DNA of 43,419 nucleotides from Lysobacteraceae bacterium (GTDB lineage: Bacteria; Pseudomonadota; Gammaproteobacteria; Xanthomonadales; Rhodanobacteraceae): NCBI GenBank assembly GCA_018970895.1, contig JAGWVM010000012.1, positions 1-43,419 on the forward strand, written 5' to 3'. Under the pieces are notes generated by a model that worked only from the letters and a program-made list of their open reading frames with translations, made no database searches and was not told the DNA's origin. Each line of letters starts with the position of its first letter. The stretch's first letter is position 1. Positions 39,834-43,419 of the stretch are shown here, one piece after another. The position numbers and the translations under genes are program-made.

Positions 39834-40853
39834 TCAGCCGCGGCGCTCGTCGTCCTGGGTCCGCAGCCAGCGGCGATAGCTGACGATCCGGTCCAGCTCG
39901 AAGCGTTCGGCGACATCCTCGACCAGCGCGAAGTGGTACCAGTGCTCGCCGCGGACGGTGGTGGCCGGAAGCATCTGCACCGGCGCCACCGCCGGATCGT
40001 CGCTGTAGTAGCCGTCACGACTGGCGAACCACGGCAGCGCGGTGGCATCGCGCAGGGCGGCCAGCACCTCGATCGGCGCACCGAGGTCGCTGGCGATCTC
40101 GTAGTGGGTGCGCAGGTCATCGTCTGTCTGCACCAGCAGGAACCGTCCGTTGCCGTCGGCATCGATCAGCAGCAGGCCGGTCGGATTGACGTGCAGGTAG
40201 CATTCGACCGCCGGGAACCGACGCAGCACGTCGCGCACGACCGGCAGGAACACCGGATCGCGCAGGAAATGCACGTCGCCCAATGCCATCGCTTCGGCGA
40301 CGACGCGGCTGGCGCGATCGAAGTAGCGCTCCTGCAGGGCCGCGATCGCCTGCTGCAGCTTTTCCATCGCCCGCGGGTCGTTCTTGCGGATGAAGCGGTC
40401 GATCAGGCCGGAGTTGAACGCCTCGATCGCCGTCGCATCGTCGGCGCGTCCGGTCAGCAGCACCTTGCCGATGTACGGGTTGTCGATCCGGCTGCAGAAT
40501 TCCAGGCCGTCCATTTCCGGCATCGCCTGGTCGACCACCACCACCGAGACCTCGGCGAATCGCGTCGGGTCGAACATGGTGCGGACGATCGCATCCACGT
40601 CCAGTGCCATCAGCTCGCGGCTGGGCGAGGGATGCTCGTGCCAGCGGTAGAGCCAGCCGCCACCGGGCACGGCGCGGGTATCGGCGCGCTGCAGGTCCGC
40701 CAGGGCCTGGCGCGGCGAGCTGTAGCTGCGGATCCGTTGCAGCGGGTCGAGCATGAGCGGGACGACGCCCAGATAGGTCTCGTGGTCGTCCACCATCACC
40801 GTGGTGGTGGGGAAGCGGAAGGGCGTCAGGCCGTGGTCGAAGGTCAGGGTCAT
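39834..40853 (-). CDS. Response regulator with inserted receiver and uncharacterised C-terminal domain, partner of the CqsS-like kinase
   Basis: A 339-residue protein. The receiver has Asp22/Asp23 (VDDH), phospho-acceptor Asp108 in VVVDQAMPEMDG, Thr134 in LLTGRAD and Lys157 in FIRKND, so it should be phosphorylatable. About 40 extra residues (roughly 57-100, including GGGWLYRWHEHPSPSREL) are inserted before the third strand. The C-terminal 170 residues contain no helix-turn-helix, GGDEF, EAL or HD motif that I recognise; a segment CYLHVNPTGLLLIDADGNG suggests a mixed alpha/beta fold. The start ATG at 40853 overlaps the kinase stop (ATGA), giving translational coupling. The output mechanism is unknown. 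Confidence 0.88.
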   Translation of the reverse strand: MTLTFDHGLTPFRFPTTTVMVDDHETYLGVVPLMLDPLQRIRSYSSPRQALADLQRADTRAVPGGGWLYRWHEHPSPSRELMALDVDAIVRTMFDPTRFAEVSVVVVDQAMPEMDGLEFCSRIDNPYIGKVLLTGRADDATAIEAFNSGLIDRFIRKNDPRAMEKLQQAIAALQERYFDRASRVVAEAMALGDVHFLRDPVFLPVVRDVLRRFPAVECYLHVNPTGLLLIDADGNGRFLLVQTDDDLRTHYEIASDLGAPIEVLAALRDATALPWFASRDGYYSDDPAVAPVQMLPATTVRGEHWYHFALVEDVAERFELDRIVSYRRWLRTQDDERRG

Positions 40854-42187
40854 GCGCGGGCGCCGGCGTCGCGGGCGGGAAACGAGATCAGGAATTCGGT
40901 GTACTCGCCCCAGCGGGAGCGGCAGCCGATCGTGCCATCCATGCGTTCGACCGCCTCCCTGCAGAACGCCAGACCGATGCCGAGGCCGGCCACGCCGCCG
41001 CGGTCTTCGCTGTAGGTGTAGAAGCGGTTGAAGATCCGCGGCAGCACGTCCGGCGGTATGCCGGGGCCAGTATCGCGCACGCGGATGCGTCCCCACGGCC
41101 CCTCGCGCTCGACGCTCAGCACGATGTCGCCCTTGCCCGCACGGCCAGTGTGATGAAGTGCATTGCGCAGCAGGTTGAACACCACGTGGGTGAGCAGCGG
41201 CTCGCTGCCCAGCATGGCGAAATCCTCTCCCGCAAGCAGGTGGACACGTTCCTGTTCGATGCGGGCGGCGTAGGGAAAGCGGGTGATCGCCTCCTGCAGC
41301 AGCGCGCGCACGCGCAGCGGTCCGAGCTGCTGGCGATCAAGCGGGCGGGCCGCCATGAGCAGCATGTCGATGACCGTATGGGCGTGGGCCACCTCGTGCT
41401 CGATGGTGTCCATGCCCCGTTCGAGTGCTTCCAGGTGCGCGTCGCGCAGTTCGGCGACCGGAAGGCCGGCGTCCTTGGCCAGGCGGTGGCTGACCAGCAG
41501 GTCCGGCAGGTAGCGCCGGAAGGCCTGACCCGCGATGTGCAGCGCGCCCAGCGGCGTGCGCAGTTCGTGGGCGATGTTGTTGGACGCGCGTGTCAGCGCC
41601 TGGATGCGGGTCTTGTCGGCGTGCTTCTGCGACAGGCTGGCCAGCGGCCCCAGCGCCAGCGCCATGGCCAGCAGCGGCAGGTAGAGCTGCAGCCGCTCCA
41701 GCGGCATCGGATCGTGGGGCCCCAGGACCCACGCCAGCCAGGCAAGCAGGCTGCCGACGGCGAAGATGGCGCCGAACGCGACCACGTCGAACATCATCAT
41801 GGTCAGGTACATGGACGCGAGGTGGATCAGCAGCCAGGGCGTGCTGCCATCGTTGCGCAGCAGCATGTAGCCGGCGAAGAACGGCAGCACGAAAGTCACC
41901 GCCGCATGCCAGTAGGCCGGGAGCAGCGAACGCAGGCGCCGCGGCCACCAGCGCTGCATCGCCAGCGGCAGCAGCACGATGCATCCGGCCACGCGCAGCC
42001 ACAGGCTCTCGTAGGGCTGGGGCAGCGCGTACTTCCACACCGGGAAGTACGCCAGCATGCAGAGCGCGCCAATCAGTCCTATGGCCGCCAGACTCGGCTG
42101 GCTGGGGCGGGTGTGTTCGAACAGCGTGTCGTCCAGCCGCATCAGCCCCTGGCGCAAGCGGATCCAGAGACGGGGCGGTGACGGCAT
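40850..42187 (-). CDS. CqsS/LqsS-like sensor histidine kinase (candidate alpha-hydroxyketone receptor)
   Basis: A 445-residue membrane kinase. The sensor has about six helices between residues 33 and 185. Segments ALPQPYESLWLR (54-65) and TFVLPFFAGYMLLRNDGST (98-116) match the ligand-sensing region of Vibrio CqsS (PQSYENLGLR, LPFFFAFMMLMNDWST as I recall it). The kinase core follows: phospho-His207 in NNIAHELRTPLGAL, N-box FNLLRNALHH (337-346), DTGPGIP (372-378) and GLGIGLAF (401-408); the end TEFLISFP also matches CqsS. It lacks the CqsS C-terminal receiver, having a separate regulator instead, as in Legionella LqsS/LqsR. Ligand identity is inference. The cytochrome gene precedes it by 20 bases. 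Confidence 0.88.
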   Translation of the reverse strand: MPSPPRLWIRLRQGLMRLDDTLFEHTRPSQPSLAAIGLIGALCMLAYFPVWKYALPQPYESLWLRVAGCIVLLPLAMQRWWPRRLRSLLPAYWHAAVTFVLPFFAGYMLLRNDGSTPWLLIHLASMYLTMMMFDVVAFGAIFAVGSLLAWLAWVLGPHDPMPLERLQLYLPLLAMALALGPLASLSQKHADKTRIQALTRASNNIAHELRTPLGALHIAGQAFRRYLPDLLVSHRLAKDAGLPVAELRDAHLEALERGMDTIEHEVAHAHTVIDMLLMAARPLDRQQLGPLRVRALLQEAITRFPYAARIEQERVHLLAGEDFAMLGSEPLLTHVVFNLLRNALHHTGRAGKGDIVLSVEREGPWGRIRVRDTGPGIPPDVLPRIFNRFYTYSEDRGGVAGLGIGLAFCREAVERMDGTIGCRSRWGEYTEFLISFPARDAGARA

Positions 42188-42207
42188 CGCGCGAGGACCG
42201 GTCAGGC

Positions 42208-42597
42208 TCAGCGGAACCGCTTGTGGCAGTTGTCGCAGGCGTTGTCGACCGGCTGCAGGGCGGTGGCCAGCGCGGGGCATGCGGTCGGGGCCGCGGCGAC
42301 GGCATCCTTCAGCGCGCCCTGCAGCTGGTTGGAGGCCTGCATGAAGGGATCTTCCGCCCCCTTGAAGGCGCCGGGAATGTCCAGCGCGGCCGACTGCAGA
42401 CGCTCGAGGTTGCTGCGGATCGAGGCGGCGTCGCATTGCTGCGCCTTGACCGAGTGCTCGAGCTGGCTCATGTGATACGCCATCACCGTCATCACCGCCT
42501 TGGGCAGGGGCGTGCGCTGGTGCAGCGCACTGATCGCGAAGGCGGTGCCGAGGATGCCGATGGCCAGGCCGAGCGCGATGAGTAGGGCAGACCGCAT
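42208..42597 (-). CDS. Membrane-anchored class II (c'-type) cytochrome c-like protein
   Basis: A 129-residue protein. A single N-terminal hydrophobic helix (4-24) is followed by a four-helix-like body and a C-terminal haem-binding motif CDNCH (121-125), ending KRFR. The haem motif at the extreme C terminus is the layout of cytochrome c' / cytochrome c556, which bind electron donors or gases such as NO. A helical region with methionines lies near residues 36-43 (MTVMAYHM), a possible axial-ligand site. AGGA precedes the ATG at 42597. It is the first gene of the minus-strand unit containing the CqsS-like kinase. Confidence 0.85.
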   Translation of the reverse strand: MRSALLIALGLAIGILGTAFAISALHQRTPLPKAVMTVMAYHMSQLEHSVKAQQCDAASIRSNLERLQSAALDIPGAFKGAEDPFMQASNQLQGALKDAVAAAPTACPALATALQPVDNACDNCHKRFR

Positions 42598-42686
42598 GTG
42601 TCCGGATTCCTGTCGGTTCGTGAGGTGCGGGGAGCATAGCCGAGCCGGGCCCGGCTGCCATCCGCCGGCCCGCGCGCGGCCGCCGC

Positions 42687-42692
42687 TAGAAT
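42687..42692 (+). promoter_or_regulatory. Possible -10 element for tcdA
   Basis: TAGAAT, five of six matches to the sigma70 -10 consensus, lies 71 bases before the tcdA start in the gap divergent from the cytochrome gene. No convincing -35 is seen. Confidence 0.3.
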
Positions 42693-42722
42693 GAGCCGTT
42701 GATCCTGTCGGAGTTGTCCTGC

Positions 42723-42767
42723 ATGCCTCGTAACACCCGCCCGGGCGCATCCGGAGGCCGCCGATGA
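42723..42767 (+). CDS. Possible 14-residue upstream ORF coupled to tcdA
   Basis: Encodes MPRNTRPGASGGRR. GGAG lies nine bases before its ATG, and its TGA overlaps the tcdA start (ATGA). Its last codons contain the tcdA ribosome-binding site. It may be a translated coupling peptide or chance. Confidence 0.3.
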   Translation: MPRNTRPGASGGRR

Positions 42768-43419
42768 GTGGTGCGTCGCAGGCCGCGTTGCGCGAGCGCT
42801 TTGCCGGCGTCGAGCGCCTGTACGGCGTGGGCAGTCTGGCGCGGCTGGCCGACAGCCACGTTGCCGTGGTCGGCATCGGCGGCGTCGGCTCGTGGGCGGC
42901 CGAGGCGCTGGCGCGCAGCGCGGTGGGACGGCTGACGCTGATCGACGCCGACGACGTCTGCGTGTCCAACACCAACCGCCAGCTGCACGCGCTGGACGGC
43001 GAGTACGGCCGGCCCAAGGTCGGCGTGATGGCCGACCGCCTGCATGCGATCAATCCGTCGCTCCGGCTGGAGGCGATCGAGCGCTTCCTCACCCCGTCCA
43101 CGCTCGACGAGCTGCTGGACCGCGGCTACGACGTGGTGCTGGATGCCTGCGACGCGTTCCGGGTGAAGCTGGAGGCGATCGCCTGGTGCCGTCGCCGCAA
43201 GCTGCCGATGGTCACCGTCGGTTCGGCCGGCGGTCGCACCGACCCCACCCAGATCCGCGTGCGCGACCTGTCCCGCACCGAGCACGACGCGATGTTCAGC
43301 CTGATCAGGAAGAAACTCCGCCAGGATTTCGGCTTTCCGCGCAACCCCGATCGCTCCTTCGGCATCTCGGCGGTCTATTCGCTGCAGAACGTGCAGTACC
43401 CGCAACCGGACGGCACGGT
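42764..43419 (+). CDS. tcdA: tRNA threonylcarbamoyladenosine dehydratase TcdA (CsdL), 3' end cut by window edge
   Basis: 218 codons are visible and the frame is open at the right edge; the family is about 260-270 residues, so roughly 50 are missing. The ThiF/E1-like nucleotide-binding motif is VVGIGGVGSWAAEALARS, followed by LIDADDVCVSNTNRQ, LDACDAFRVKLEAI, and the family segment VTVGSAGGRTDPTQIRVRDLSRTEHD. The enzyme uses ATP to cyclise t6A37 to ct6A37 in tRNAs reading ANN codons. GGAGG precedes the ATG by six bases. No csdA/csdE genes are in view. Confidence 0.95.
   Translation, partial: MSGASQAALRERFAGVERLYGVGSLARLADSHVAVVGIGGVGSWAAEALARSAVGRLTLIDADDVCVSNTNRQLHALDGEYGRPKVGVMADRLHAINPSLRLEAIERFLTPSTLDELLDRGYDVVLDACDAFRVKLEAIAWCRRRKLPMVTVGSAGGRTDPTQIRVRDLSRTEHDAMFSLIRKKLRQDFGFPRNPDRSFGISAVYSLQNVQYPQPDGT

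Noticed and set aside
1..43419. CRISPR arrays, tRNA or rRNA genes, prophage, integrases and insertion sequences
   Set aside because: No regularly spaced repeats, cloverleaf signals, transposase or integrase motifs were seen; the only mobile-type elements are the small palindromic repeats at 19636 and 21928.
38096..43419. A CqsA/LqsA-type autoinducer synthase beside the CqsS-like kinase
   Set aside because: None of the neighbours (M28 peptidase, cytochrome, tcdA) has an aminotransferase fold; if a synthase exists it is outside the window.

Overview
This is a high-GC (roughly two-thirds G+C), gene-dense stretch of a bacterial chromosome with no rRNA, tRNA, phage, integrase or CRISPR content. 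The gene set points to a xanthomonad-type gammaproteobacterium, most plausibly Rhodanobacteraceae or a relative (inference from gene content and repeat style only): a YajQ c-di-GMP-binding protein, a PgaC/XagB-like polysaccharide synthase behind a CRP/Clp-type box, tandem 69-residue cold-shock proteins, outer-membrane phospholipase A, and palindromic GTAGGAGC-type intergenic repeats.

Layout. 2-3079: heavy-metal-type RND pump, cut by the left edge. 3084-7992 (minus): thioredoxin 2, a DipZ/TlpA-like redoxin, a glutamate-synthase-domain protein, a secreted S10 serine carboxypeptidase and a lipoprotein FKBP isomerase. 8057-10911 (minus): a translationally coupled pair, membrane glycosyltransferase plus TPR/barrel-like outer-membrane protein, with a near-consensus CRP/Clp site upstream. 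11280-13764 (minus): MsrB and a NERD-nuclease/UvrD-type helicase. 13922-19554: membrane diguanylate cyclase, DUF2236 protein, a DAHP synthase behind a leader-peptide attenuator, GNAT, two membrane proteins and YajQ. 19732-24066: HI0933-type flavoprotein, beta-hydroxyacid-dehydrogenase-like enzyme, a REPIN-like inverted repeat, YaiI, PhzF and rhomboid. 24176-30174: two lipoproteins (one a zinc aminopeptidase), a structured intergenic RNA candidate, nicotinate phosphoribosyltransferase, glutathione peroxidase, PBP4-type DacB and SlyD. 30249-34571: PldA, an EF-hand protein, a YcaQ-type DNA glycosylase, a lipoprotein and two cold-shock genes. 34705-38021: alpha/beta hydrolase, Old Yellow Enzyme, pirin and an Mpo1-like protein. 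38096-43419: M28 peptidase; a minus-strand operon of class II cytochrome c, CqsS/LqsS-like sensor kinase and a response regulator with an unusual architecture; and the start of tcdA.

The two strongest finds are regulatory. First, a 26-residue leader peptide (16157-16237) carries Trp, Phe, Trp, Phe, Tyr and Tyr within eight codons. It is followed by mutually exclusive antiterminator and terminator pairings just before the DAHP synthase gene, which is a textbook attenuator reading all three end products of the pathway. Second, the kinase at 40850-42187 resembles the Vibrio CqsS / Legionella LqsS alpha-hydroxyketone receptor along its whole length, as compared with remembered family sequence. 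It sits with a separate, inserted-receiver response regulator and a cytochrome, and no CqsA/LqsA-type synthase is present in the window.

A secondary theme is c-di-GMP and surface polysaccharide: a diguanylate cyclase with an I-site, YajQ and the Clp-type box before the glycosyltransferase all lie within about 10 kb.
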